64,000 nt of DNA from Ambrosia x helenae (taxonomy: Eukaryota; Streptophyta; Magnoliopsida; Asterales; Asteraceae): contig CM061231.1 in NCBI GenBank assembly GCA_030844895.1, positions 131,659,023 to 131,723,022 of the forward strand. The letters run 5' to 3'. Below the pieces are notes generated by a model that worked only from the letters and a program-made list of their open reading frames with translations, did not search any database and had not been told where the DNA came from. Position 1 is the stretch's first letter. Every line of letters begins with the position of its first letter. The position numbers and the translations under genes were made by a program. This document shows positions 24,901 to 35,549 of the stretch, piece after piece.

Positions 24901-25648
24901 CAGAATAATGGATCGCTTTGTACAAAGTGAGAATGGTTTTATTCTTGCAGGTAACTGGAGGAGGCAGCCTAGAACGGTTGAAGAATTATCGGAGTTACAG
25001 GACTTATCACGGCTTTTTCACGGTGTTAACCTCAATGCTGGCGAAGATAGATGGGTCTGGAATAATGCGGCAAATGGTTCTTTCTCGGTAGCCGATTGTA
25101 AAAGGCTTCTAAGATTGGATAACACAGCGGCTAATGGATTTTTACTCAAATGGGAAGCTTGGGTGCCGTTAAAAATCAATCTTTTGTCGTGGAGGGCTGG
25201 TAGATATAAACTTCCTACTCGGGTGGCTTTAAGAAGAAGGAGAGTCAACATTCCAGATGTCCTATGCCCTTTTTGCAGTGTTTGTGACGAAGACGTAAAT
25301 CATTTGATGATAGGTTGTGGTTTCGCTTACGGCGTGTGGAGTTGGATAAGCAATTGGTGCAAATTAAGTCCCTTCTTTGCTTATGATTATGATGATTTGA
25401 TGAACTTATATAAAAACGTGCATGCCGGTAAGTGGCGGAAAAAGATTGTTAGAGGCATTGTCATGATTACGGCTTGGTCTATATGGAACGCAAGGAATGA
25501 GAAGATATTTCAAGATAAGGAGATCAAAGTGGCGAATGTCGTGGCTGAGGTGAAGTCAAAGGCGTTTTTATGGCTTAAGTATAGGTCGAAATTTAAAAAC
25601 ATTGTATGGAAGGATTGGGCTTCCTATCCTTTGTATATGTGTAATTAA
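21984..25648 (+). pseudogene. LINE ORF2: endonuclease and reverse transcriptase (about five frame changes)
   Basis: ORF2 nicks target DNA and copies LINE RNA. The first ATG gives MNFLSLNIRGL, the usual start of an APE-type endonuclease; LQESK, GDFNVV and SDHCPL supply further catalytic motifs up to about 22680. The RT has LIPKSK, SDYRPITLV, QSAFLKGR and LLKLDFEKAYD, then the active site FYADDALIV (24038-24064). After a TAG at 24365-24367 come the thumb region and a zinc-binding domain (CPFCSVCDEDVNHLMIGC) near 25266-25320. The frame changes near 22360, 22480, 23135 and 23850, and there are stops near 22712 and 22801. The final stop is at 25646-25648. Identity is certain; this copy cannot make the whole protein. 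Confidence 0.92.
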
Positions 25649-25728
25649 TTTGGCGGCTCTCGGTTTTGAGGGCTAGCCAGTTTTTAATGAAAGTTAACGT
25701 TCAAAAAAAAAATTTTAACAAGTTGCTA

Positions 25729-26046
25729 TTGCAATCCGGTTAACATAATCTCAAACTCTTAAAAGTTGAATTTACTTGTCATATATCTATCATCAATCAA
25801 AATAACAAAGATATATGCTAAGTCTTTAGTGCATGTTCTTGTAAAGAGACGCTTAGCTAACATATAATTTCCAGAATATGACTCAACATAATTCTTTTAA
25901 ATTTTGTATGCGTGCGTGCGTGTGTCTATTAATGAAAAATAAACCACGTTGTATTAAAAGCTTGTATCATGTGCAGTGAAAAACATGAAAGCGAATAAAT
26001 TCAGGCCGGCCCTCTTTTCAAAATTTGAAGTAACGCATGGCAAAAA
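25729..26046. other. No gene seen
   Basis: A short AT-rich stretch between the LINE target duplication and the SINE; nothing recognised. Confidence 0.6.
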
Positions 26047-26057
26047 CATTTTTAATA

Positions 26058-26374
26058 GTACAACACTTATAGCCCAGTTGAATGAGGGCCTAAAGTTTTT
26101 ATGGGAGGTTTGGGTTCAATTCTCACTAGCTACATTTGGAGGACATTGGTGGAGGGAAAATGAGGGATGACCCGGCCATTGGCTTGGGTTCGAGTCCTGG
26201 TCCCGACCGGTTTTACCGATTATTTCACTGTCATGCCTTCGGGCGGATGAGTGGTCGGGTTTTCCCGGGAATTGGTGGCAATTGGTAGCCCGGGTAACCT
26301 CGAGTACCTGATTCGCCAAAAGGGTGCCCGAGAGTGCTCGGAAATTGATTCGTTGGCCGTTCAAAAAAAAAAAG
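26058..26374 (+). mobile_element. tRNA-related SINE
   Basis: The element is flanked by the 11-bp duplication CATTTTTAATA (26047-26057 and 26375-26385). The head has an A-box-like TAGCCCAGTTGAATG (26070-26084) and a B-box-like GGGTTCAATTC (26112-26122). A second, better B box GGTTCGAGTCC lies at 26187-26197, preceded by CCCGGCCATTGGC. The tail is GGCCGTTCAAAAAAAAAAA. Length (317 bp), Pol III boxes, poly(A) and TSD together define a SINE; it encodes no protein. It needs a LINE RT in trans, and its tail matches LINE tails in this window. Confidence 0.85.
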
Positions 26375-26961
26375 CATTTTTAATAAACCGTATGGACATA
26401 TAAGACTATGCGGTGTGGTTTAGGTAAAGTTTGGGAAGACTTGCCGTCATGTCATCAAAAAGTGAGTCTCACATGGTTTTAGACATTTTGATGACTATCT
26501 AAGGGTGTGGGGTAGTCTTCCTTGAGTAGTCTTTCACTCCTATTGGTAATCAATTAATTTTTATTTTCTAATTTTTAAATAAGTAAATAATTAAAATAAA
26601 TAAAATAAAAGTCACATAACATTAAATAAAAACTTACCACGAAGTAGACACTAAAACCTAAAAAAAACCGACACATAAAAAAAACAAACCGAAACATAAA
26701 AAAAAAAAAAAAAGCCGAAGCCTAGAACATTTTAAAACAACCGAAAGCTTAAAACCATCTACCAATGGACATGAAAAAAATGCAACAACTGCCATGAGAG
26801 AAGATCAGTGATGCTGAATTCGACCCCGTGAGCGGCCCGATGGTCTTCTTGTGTGCGTTGAATTGTCACTAATTCGGTAAGACGAGGGTTCCCCTCCATC
26901 GTGGCTTCAAATAGGATGTTCCACCTTAATAACCTTCTTCATATGGATCACCACTTATAAC

Positions 26962-27393
26962 CAATGTTGCAAAAATTGCTAGGCGGCCTCTAGTCGGCTG
27001 ACTAGGGAGTACTCGGATATGATAAATATAAAGAAAATTAATTATTGGATATAATATATGTATCAAAATAAGCATAATTCATGTTAAATACGCATGTTTT
27101 TTAAAGATACATGTTTAAAATTCAATTTTTTCCGAGTACACGGCCGAGTAGGCCGAGTAGGCCGAGTACAAGGCCGAGTAGGACGAGTAGAGGGCTGAGT
27201 AGGACTAAAATGACTGATTTTGACCACTGAGTACAGGGCCGAGTAGGCCGAGTTGGCCGAGTAGCCCGAGTACAAGGCCGAGTTGGCCGCCACCGACTAG
27301 TTTGGCCGAGTAGGAGAAAGTCGGCTCGGAGGGGTTCCGAGGTCCGAGTAGTCGCCGAGTACAAGGCCGAGTAGGCCGACTTTTACAACACTG
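26962..27393. mobile_element. hAT-like non-autonomous element nested in the Harbinger-like element
   Basis: A perfect 8-bp duplication CTTATAAC (26954-26961 and 27394-27401) flanks it. The ends CAATGTTGCAAAAATTG and, inverted, CAGTGTTGTAAAAGTCG form TIRs. The 8-bp TSD and CA(A/G)TG termini are typical of hAT. Much of the interior is a GC-rich minisatellite. Confidence 0.85.
27133..27380. repeat. Minisatellite of GGCCGAGTA-type units
   Basis: Degenerate copies of GGCCGAGTAGG and GGCCGAGTACAA follow one another with interruptions. The unit is about 9-12 bp and purine/pyrimidine strand-asymmetric. It is confined to the hAT-like element. Confidence 0.8.
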
Positions 27394-27879
27394 CTTATAA
27401 CAAGTTGATCCGCGCTGCGGTTATCTGTTTGGCTTATACGATTATGTTCCGCCAAAACGTTGTCCCCAAAAGGAGACGAGTTTACTTCCAAGTGCGTCTC
27501 CCCTTTGATATTGATGTACGTCGTGACCAACTTGATCTTGTTATCGTTAGTTCAAGTTGCCATTTGATGAGATTAGGGTTTTGGTTTTTGTTGGATTTTA
27601 TAAAAAATGAGTATAGAGAAGAATAGAAAGAAGATGGTTGGTAAAAATGAGAAGGTAAAGTGGGTTTTTTATAGTTGAAAAATTGGTAATTTAAAAAAAA
27701 AAAAATAAACTAACAGTCAACATATTTAATTTGCAAGGCCCCACACAAATTCAAACCCACCAATCAATGTGTCCCGTCCTCTTCCTCCGAAAGTAGCCGT
27801 TTTGGGCGGGCCTGTAGCGTTGGGGGCGGTGTTGACCAGTCCACGTCGGGCCTCGGCCGTCCCATACCGTATGGTCTAA

Positions 27880-28567
27880 TCAATCAAGTTTATGGGTTTG
27901 CCAATATTTGTAGTTGACAAATGTAATCACAAAAACGAAGACAAACATGTGTGATAATAGTTTTTAGATGGTTTGGTTATACTTATGGTTATATGTTTAT
28001 ATATAAAGGAACTAAACGAAACGAAACAAAGTGTTATTAAATTCAAATCTAATTTAAATAAAAATCTATAACTATATTATTTTAAATTTCAAATATGTTA
28101 ATTAATATCTTTTTCTTATTTTCCTCTCACATTTTCAAATGTTAGTGAACTATTAATTATTTTTTTTAAAATTTCAAGTATGTTAATTAAAATTTTTATA
28201 TTTATTTTCCTTATTTTCCCCTCACAATTTTTAAACGTTAGTAACTTTCATATATGACAATTTTAGAAAAAAAAATTTACACCAAATTAACGAGCGCTTT
28301 ATTATCTTTCCAAACGAGCACCATAATGTTATACAAAAAACGAAAAAAGAAATGTTTTTTTTTGTGTTTTACGTTTGGTATGTTTTCTTCTTTTATCATT
28401 TTTTTTATTAAGTCATATTAGATTTTTCAACCCCGGGACCTTCCCAGGGTAATCAGCTAGTTATCAACTAAAGGAAATCGAGTTCACTTTATACATGAAC
28501 CAGGTTAACTGAATCAAATAAACCACATTTCCCAATAACCGAAACAATGAATCAGTTGTAGCCAAAC
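27880..28567. other. No gene seen; AT-rich
   Basis: Homopolymer-rich sequence with repeated TTAATTAAT and TTTTCC words; two similar segments near 28080-28150 and 28150-28250 look like an imperfect tandem duplication. No coding potential. Confidence 0.5.
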
Positions 28568-28575
28568 TGATCAAC

Positions 28576-28707
28576 CAGTGGCGGATTCCAGAAACCCCGT
28601 CGGTTAGAAAAAAAATTGAAAAATTAGTGGAAAAAATTTAAAAAGTAATGAAAATCAATAAAAATCTACGAAAAGAACCCCTTGAATAATTCTTATATTT
28701 GCCACTG
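28576..28707. mobile_element. Short hAT-type MITE (132 bp)
   Basis: The ends CAGTGGCGGATTCC and, inverted, CAGTGGCAAATA flank an AT-rich core, with a perfect 8-bp duplication TGATCAAC at 28568-28575 and 28708-28715. No coding capacity. Size, TIR and TSD fit a hAT MITE. Confidence 0.85.
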
Positions 28708-29019
28708 TGATCAACCACATATATACAAAAGAAAAAAATAAATCCAAAAATCAGTCATAGATTCGGTTTTGACTCATACTCAAACTCAACCTTCCCGTGT
28801 TCATCCCACAAATTATGAGTTCTTTTGTCATGGAATTACGGTCAAAGTAACACTCATCTTTCGTTCAAAGGTTTTTGTCCTAATAAAGATGAGGACCCAA
28901 ATTACAAATCACAATTTATGTGACATTATTTCATGTTTCAAATATTAGGGTAAGACATTAACTGCAACCATATCATTACATATAGAAGTACAGAACCAAC
29001 TAAAAAAAATCATTTTAAT

Positions 29020-29381
29020 TTGGAAAAAATCATTGCTCCGGTCTCCATGAAAACACCAAAAAGACGAAGGAAAGAACATCTTGGCTTTGATCTGTTTGGG
29101 AATTATGCTACAACACTGCTCAAAAGAACTCGACGAAATGTGTCCCCTTTAGATTTACAACTCATGATAGGCGGTACGACCCTTCTATGGTGGATAGTGG
29201 TATCGTTGTATGATAGGTTAGGTGTTATATTTTATTGGGGGTTATTGGGTATTAGGCGGTGTTCATGGTTTTTGGTGTAATGTTTGTTGGCGGTTTTGGT
29301 GTATGGTGTCTCTAGCTTCTTGCTAGTGGTCGTTTTGGTTATAATAAAGGTTGTTTGCCGTTCAAAAAAAACTAAAAAAAA
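29020..29381 (+). mobile_element. LINE 3' end fragment
   Basis: The stretch ends AATAAAGGTTGTTTGCC, then GTTCAAAAAAAA and a longer A tract, the same kind of tail as the full LINE at 20013-25716. CTAGCTTCTTGCTAG just upstream is a small hairpin. The 86-residue frame at 29020-29280 shows no LINE domain, so only the 3' end is supported; the 5' limit is arbitrary. The A tract runs straight into a copia LTR. Confidence 0.5.
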
Positions 29382-29560
29382 AAAAAAATCATAATAACTC
29401 CATTCCCTATAATTGCTCCTAGAAATCATCCCCTATTCAATATTGTTTATTGTAGTCAAAATAGTTAATTATGTTATTATTTTCTTTTTTTATTTCTTGT
29501 AATTTGAGTATATAATAGAATGGATCTCTCCTTAGGGTATGAAAAAATTACATCATCACA
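29382..29560 (+). repeat. 5' LTR of short-LTR copia element
   Basis: The LTR ends TACATCATCACA and is followed by the primer site TGGTATCAGCC from 29561. It has a TATA-like AGTATATAATAG (about 29508-29519). The exact start is blurred by the adjoining A tract. Confidence 0.8.
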
Positions 29561-29672
29561 TGGTATCAGCCAAACTTGTACCAAGGTCCTAATACCTTCT
29601 TTTTGTCTTCTCTCTCTCATCCCACTCTCGTTTGCCATGCCAACCTTTTCCTTTCTCTCTTTCTTCTGCATA

Positions 29673-30560
29673 ATGTCAACCCCTGCATCCTCTTCTTCAA
29701 CCATACCTGAAACTACCCTTCCCATGGCAACTCTCCTCCATATGATAACTGTGAAACTCTCCTCCTCCAATTATCTCATATAGCACAATGAAATCCTACC
29801 CGTTCTCGCAAACCAAAAACTCACTGGTTATGTAGATGGTTCGATCCCTCCTCAACCAAAAACCATTACTGTTGACTCCAAAGACCAACCAAATCCCTCC
29901 TACCCGGCTTGGTTCTTCTCGGACCAACAGGCTATTCTTATCCACAATGCTTCTCTCACAGAGGAAGCCGTTGCTGAGGTTCTCGGCCTCACCACAGCCC
30001 GTGAAATCTGGCTTGCGTTAGAAGCGGCCTACAGCAACTCCTCCCTCGAACGAATGCATTTCCTTCAGGACTCTCTTCGTCAAGTTACAAAAGGCTCTTC
30101 CACCGTTGCTGAATACGGTAGGAAATTTAAAGCCATCTGTGATCAATTGTCCACTATCGGTCATCCGGTAAGTGATACGGACAAAACTCATTGGTTTCTT
30201 TGCAGTCTTGGTTCCACTTTTGAGAGCTGGTCTACGGCCATACGAACGGCTCGTGACATGCTCCCTTTACGTGAACTTCTCACCATGGCTGAAAGCCAAG
30301 AACAATTCCTCCACATTCTTTATCCTCCGTCTGCTTCTATTGTTGCATTTGTCGCACATCAGCAGCGCTCGTCTGCTTCTAGATCTGGATCCGGGTCTGT
30401 TTCCCGGTCACCGGCTCGTAATCAGCCTCAACTCAGCACATCTAACCGACCACGTCGCCCACCCCATTGTCAATTGTGCCGAACTAATGGTCATTATGCT
30501 AACAAGTGCCCAAATCTTTTGTCTTTTGTAGCCGGCTCTTCCTCGGATGATGATGGTTTG
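29673..30560 (+). pseudogene. Short-LTR copia gag (one stop)
   Basis: Gag forms the virus-like particle. ATG at 29673 gives MSTPASSSSTIPE, and HMITVKLSSSNYLI follows, the usual copia gag N-terminus; the next codon is TAG at 29781-29783 where TGG (Trp) is expected. The same frame then runs on, with WFFSDQQAILIHNA, LEAAYSNSSLERMHFLQDSL and YGRKFKAICDQL, to the CCHC knuckle CQLCRTNGHYANKC (about 30472-30515). Only one nonsense mutation separates it from an intact gag. Confidence 0.85.
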
Positions 30561-33197
30561 GCTCGCGCTTTTCATGCTCAATGCCACGTTACCGAGGACC
30601 GTCCGGACTGGACTTCTGATTCCGGTGCTGACCTTCACATGACAGACGACACCGGTAATATCCATTCCTTTTCTCCTTATTCGGGCTCCTCTAAAGTAGT
30701 TTTCAGTAATGGTCTGACATCACCGATTACTCATACGGGCAGTGTTTCTCTAAATAACAATGTTTCATTAAAAGATGTCCTAGTTGTTCCACACATAACT
30801 CGGAATCTTCTTTCTGTTATCAAATTGACTCGTGATTTTCCTGTTGATGTTTTATTCTCTGATTCCTTTTTTCGTATTTAGGATCGAAAAACAAGTCAAC
30901 CCCTCGTTCAAGGTCGGTGTGAAAACGGTCTCTACGTGCTTCGGGACAACTTTTCTGCTTTTGTTGCTTCTGTTTCTTCAAATAAAGCCACTTTCGAATT
31001 ATGGCATAATCGATTAGGGCATGTTGCTTTTGACATTATTTCTTCATGTCAACTTGCTAAAGCACACAAATTACCTTTTGATTTAAATGAAAAACGGGCT
31101 TCATTTCCTCTTGATCTTGTTCATTGTGATTTATGGGGTCCTTCACCGGTTTTGGGTAAAGACGGTTATAAATATTATGTGGTTTTTATTGATGACCATT
31201 CACGTTTTTCGTGGTTATATCCTCTAAAAATAAAAATGATTTTTACCCGACTTTGGAAACTTTTTTGCGCCTTGTTCAAACCCAAATTTAACAAAAAGTT
31301 AAGGTTTTCCAAAGTGATGGCGGTTCGGAGTTTGTAAATCAACATGTCCACAAGATATTTGATGCCAATGGTACATTTCATCGCTATTCTTGCCCATATA
31401 CCACTCCTCAAAATGGTCGTGCTGAAAGGAAGCATCACCACATTGTCAAAACGGGCTTAGCAATGCTTTTTCATGCCCGCATCCCTATCACTCATTGGGT
31501 TGATGCTTTTAATTCCACAACCTACACAATTAATCGTCTACCCACCAAAGTTCTTGACAACAAATCTCCATTTGAGATACTTTTTTCGACTACACCAAAC
31601 TATGCTAATTTTCGTGTATTTGGGTGTTGTGTGTATCCTTACCTATGAGATTATGCCCCTCACAAACTTGCTCCACGAAGCATCCCGTGTATTTTCATGG
31701 GCTATGCGCCTCAATACAAAGGGTACAAATGCTTCAACCCTCAATCATCTCGTATGTATGTTACTCGCCATGCACGATTTGATGAAACTTTCTTTCCTTA
31801 CAAAGATAATTCATCCCACACCAACATTGTAAACATTTTCCTTTCCACATTTCATGATCCCATCCTAATTCCTCAATCTCATTCGTCCTCACCAAATCCA
31901 TACCCTCTAAGACCCAATCACCAAAACCCACACCAACACACCAAAATCCTCTCTGTCTACTCCTTGTTCCCTTTGCAAGGATATCCCATCCACTTCCCAA
32001 CCATTCCACACTAACCCACATTCGGCCCACTCCCCTCAGCCCACTTCACCTTCCATTCCGCCTCCATCCCAGTCCACTTCCCAACCTCCACAAACAGTCC
32101 AACAGTTGACCCAATCCCACCTCCCTTCCCAACCCACTCACACAACCCATCCCTCGGCCCACACCCCTCGCACAGATCTTCCAGCCACCACCTCTCATCC
32201 CATGACAACAAGGTCCAAAGTTGGCACGTTCAAACCAAATCCGAAACACACCTCACACCTTGCTCATATTATGCATTCGCCCCTCCACTCGGCCCAACTA
32301 ACTTTGGTTGATCCTAAGGGTGTTAAGAGTGCATCCAAACATCAACATTGGATGGATGCAATGCATATGGAACTTAATGCCCTTCGCACCAACAACACGT
32401 GGACTCTTGTTCCACGACCCTCATCCACAAACGTTGTGGGTTCCAAATGGGTTTTCCGTACCAAATACAACTCTGACGAGTCAGTTGATCGATACAAAGC
32501 TCAGCTCGTTGCTCAAGGGTTCACGCAAATACCGGGACTCGATTTTACTCATACTTTTAGTCCCGTTGTTAAAGCTTCGACCATCCGTATTGTCCTTTCA
32601 TTGGCCGTCATCAACACTTGGCCTCTTCGCCAACTTGATGTCAACAATGCGTTTCTCAATGGTTTCTTATCCGAGACCGTTTATATGGAACAACAGCCCG
32701 GTTTTGCTAACTCCACTTACCTGGACCATGTGTGTAAGCTAAACAAAGCACTTTGCGGGCTCAAACAAGCTCCCCGCGCATGGTTTCAACGTTTAAGTTC
32801 CTTTCTTCTATCCCACGGATTTAAGTGTAGTCGTGCGGATCCGTCTCTCTTCGTCTTTCATCAAGGTGATTCTCTTATGTACATCCTCGTATACGTCGAT
32901 GATCTTATTCTCACCGGTAACTAGGGCTGTAAACAAACCAAATGTTCGACGAACAGTTTGTGAACTGTTCGGCGAGAAGTTCATTTGTGTTCGTTCGCAT
33001 AATAAATGAACGAACACAAACAAGAAATTCTGTTCGTTTAGTTAAACAAACGAACATGAACAGATGCTGCGTTCGTTCATTTATGTTCGTGAACGTTCGG
33101 TAACGTGTTTTTTTATGTTCGTTTGTATTCAATAGTTCATTAGGGTTTTTAGTTTTTTATATTTAATCTAAGTATTTCAAATTGCCCAGTGGTAGAT

Positions 33198-33229
<32 letters not shown>

Positions 33230-34766
33230 TAGTGTATCACATGTTAATATTACTTTAGCTTTTTTTGATTAATTCTTATTTTTGGTAGATTAAACGAGGG
33301 TTTCAAGTTTAATATGATACATCTGTATTTTTATAGGACGTTATGTGATAAAGATTATGTAAAGTATATTTGGGTAATTGAATTAATATATTTTGGGCAG
33401 ACAATGTTTGTATTGAAAAATGCTAATTTTCGGAATTTTATGTGTTAGTTTGTGCCCAATTTTGTTTAGTAATGCTTATTTGTGTTCGATTCAAAAAGGG
33501 ATAGCGGCGCAGCTTGTTGCTCGCTTACCCATTATCCAGATGTAACTTGGTTATTATATAATTAAAAGGAAAATATAAAAAAAAATTGTTTTTGTCCGAC
33601 ACCTAAATTTAGCAAATATATACAAATGAACACGAACAGAAATCACATTCGGTAAGTGTTCATGAACAGTTCGTGAACACGTTATTTCCTTATCAAACGA
33701 ACACGAACAAAAAATCTCGTTCGGTAAGTGTTCATGAATAGTTCGTGAACACGTTAATTCCTTAACAAACGAACACGAACAAGGCATTGTTCGTGTTCGT
33801 TTGGTTCGTTTACATCCCTACCGGTAACAAATCCTCCTTGCTTTGTGTGTTTACACAACGTCTAAACCAAGAATTTGCCATCAAAGATCTTGGGTCTTTG
33901 AATTATTTTATTGGTCTAGAGGTTCTACACAATGAAAATGGTCTTTGTTTAAACCAAACAAAATATGCCAATGATATAGTTATGCGTGCCGGCCTTACCC
34001 ATCCCTACTCTCCTTTCCACCACCGATGCCTTTCTTGCCAATGGTGTCCCTTTTGCCGATCCTACTCACTATCGTTCTCTTGTTGGTTCCTTGCAATACT
34101 TAACCATAACTCGTCCTGATTTGGCCTATGTTGTTAACCAAGCTTGCCAACATCTTTATGTTCCAACAGAAAAACACTTTCAATTGGTAAAACGGATCAT
34201 TCGATACATAAAAGGCACGATATTTGATGGTCTTGTGTTCTCTCACCCTACCACCTCTACTATTTTAGGGTACTCTGATGTTGATTGGGCACGTTGTATT
34301 GAAACTCGTCGGTCTACGTATGGATACTCTATTTTCTTAGGTGGCAACTTAGTCTCCTGAGTGCAAAGAAGCAACCAACAGTGTCACGCTCAAGCTGTGA
34401 ATTGGAGTACAGGGCAATGGCTAATGCAGCTGCTGAAATCGTCTGGCTAACTCACTTATTAAAGGAGCTTCATGCGCTTCCCGCCTCACGGCCAACTCTT
34501 CTCTGTGATAATCGTTGTGCTCTATTTATGAGTCACAATCCAGTATTCCAGTTTCCAACAAAAGAGCTAAACACATTGATCTAGACAATCTCTTTGTTCG
34601 GGAACTCGTTATGTCCGGTAAGCTTCACACCAAGTTCGTTCCAACCAAGCTTCAACTAGCGGATATCTTCACAAAAAGCTTGCCGCGACCTCAATTTAAG
34701 CATTTTCGGGATCTTCTACGTGTTCATCCGCCACAGTTTCGCTTGAAGGGGGATAAAAAATCATAA
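30561..34766 (+). pseudogene. Short-LTR copia pol: protease, integrase, RT, RNase H (broken and interrupted)
   Basis: The protease shows WTSDSGADLHMTDD near 30610. A TAG at 30879-30881 interrupts the frame. Integrase has the zinc motif region ELWHNRLGHVAF, VHCDLWGPSPV, FIDDHSRFSWLY, and after a frame change near 31220 YTTPQNGRAERKHHH. RT shows KWVFRTKYNSDESVDRYKAQ, then VYVDDLILTGN (to 32921), where a hAT-like element is inserted. It resumes at 33829 with FAIKDLGSLNYFIGLEV, and RNase H follows (ILGYSDVDWARCIETRRSTYG, SRSSCELEYRAMANAAAE), ending with TKSLPRPQFKHFRDLLRV. At least four stops or frame changes are present besides the insertion. Confidence 0.88.
32922..33820. mobile_element. hAT-like element inserted in the copia RT
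   Basis: The 8-bp target duplication CCGGTAAC is intact at 32914-32921 and 33821-33828. The ends are TAGGGCTGTAAAC and GTTTACATCCCTA, giving TIRs. Subterminal regions are packed with inverted and direct CGAACACGAAC/GTTCGTGTTCG units. An (AT)n tract lies near 33206-33230. No transposase is present, so the element is non-autonomous. It belongs to the same family as 49802-50326. Confidence 0.88.
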
Positions 34767-34935
34767 TAACTCCATTCTCTATAATGGCCCCTAGAAATCA
34801 TCCTCTATTCAATATTATTTATTGTAGTCAAAGTAGTCAATTGTGTTGTTATTATTTTCCTTTTTATTACTTGTAATTTGAGTATATAATAGAATGGATC
34901 TCTCTATTGGGGTATTAGAGAATTACATCATCACA
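34755..34935 (+). repeat. 3' LTR of short-LTR copia element
   Basis: Matches the 5' LTR over its full length with scattered differences. It is preceded by GAAGGGGGAT (polypurine tract) and ends TACATCATCACA. Confidence 0.85.
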
Positions 34936-35549
34936 AGATGAAAGGGATATAGGCAAATCATTCCCCTATCTTGGAGATAAAGAGACTTAGAGATTGTTTC
35001 CAAAATTTATATGTTTATAGATACGCATATACACTATATAAACACATCAATTCTTTTTGTTAACGTCACAGTTTACTTAGTTTTTGATAACATATCTAAA
35101 ATTTTATTAATTTGTCCGCATTTATAATAAGTATATACAATACTATAGCTATACTTAATTGTGTATTATTAGTTTTTAATTTAAAGCGTTTATGCTATAA
35201 AAACCAATCTAGTTCACTCAAACTATAAGGGTATGTTTGGCAAAACTACCTGGTAGCTGAAGGCTAGTAGCTGAAAGCTCGTAACTGGAAGCTTTTTAAA
35301 TATATTTTTGTGTTTGACAGAGTAGCTGGAGCTTTTAATAAAATGCATAAAATGACCAAAATGGGCATAATTAAAAGCTTGAAAAGAAGGTTTTTATTTT
35401 ATTTTTAAAATAGAATGGGTATTTGTGTCATTTACTAATTAAAAGCTTGTAGCTAGTAGAGCCTTTTCTTAAACGCTACTACTAGTAGCTTTTTCACTAT
35501 AGAGTTTTTTCTACTAACCTAAAAGCTTCTAGCTCCTTCAACCAAATAA

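Larger units (their letters stand above)
20013..25716 (+). mobile_element. Full-length plant LINE (non-LTR retrotransposon), frameshifted
   Basis: AACAAGTTGCTA occurs at 20001-20012 and again at 25717-25728, right after the A-rich 3' tail; allowing one mismatch the duplication extends to 16 bp. Between them lie an RRM-containing ORF1 and an ORF2 with endonuclease, reverse transcriptase and a zinc-binding reverse-transcriptase-associated domain. The 3' end is GTTCAAAAAAAAAA. This is the standard structure of an L1-type plant LINE, inserted by target-primed reverse transcription. Several frame changes make it inactive. Confidence 0.93.
26404..27876. mobile_element. PIF/Harbinger-like non-autonomous DNA transposon
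   Basis: TIRs GACTATGCGGTGTGG and, at the far end on the other strand, GACCATACGGTATGG match at 12 of 15 bases, all differences being transitions. The 3-bp duplication TAA flanks both ends (26401-26403 and 27877-27879), as expected for PIF/Harbinger. No transposase domain could be recognised. A hAT-like element has inserted into it (26962-27393). Confidence 0.7.
29382..34935 (+). mobile_element. Short-LTR Ty1/copia retrotransposon, disrupted
   Basis: Two LTRs of about 180 bp (29382-29560 and 34755-34935) flank gag, protease, integrase, RT and RNase H in Ty1/copia order. A primer site TGGTATCAG follows the first LTR, and a polypurine tract GAAGGGGG precedes the second. A hAT-like element (32922-33820) splits the RT. 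No 5-bp TSD is visible: the left flank is a LINE poly(A) tract and the right flank is AGATG. Very short LTRs suggest an Ale/Retrofit-type lineage, but this is uncertain. Confidence 0.88.

Noticed and set aside
27133..27380. CRISPR-like array
   Set aside because: Units are short, degenerate and contiguous without unique spacers, inside a plant hAT-like transposon.
29020..29280. 86-residue protein gene
   Set aside because: No domain and immediately upstream of a LINE-type 3' end, so it is more likely LINE 3' sequence or chance.
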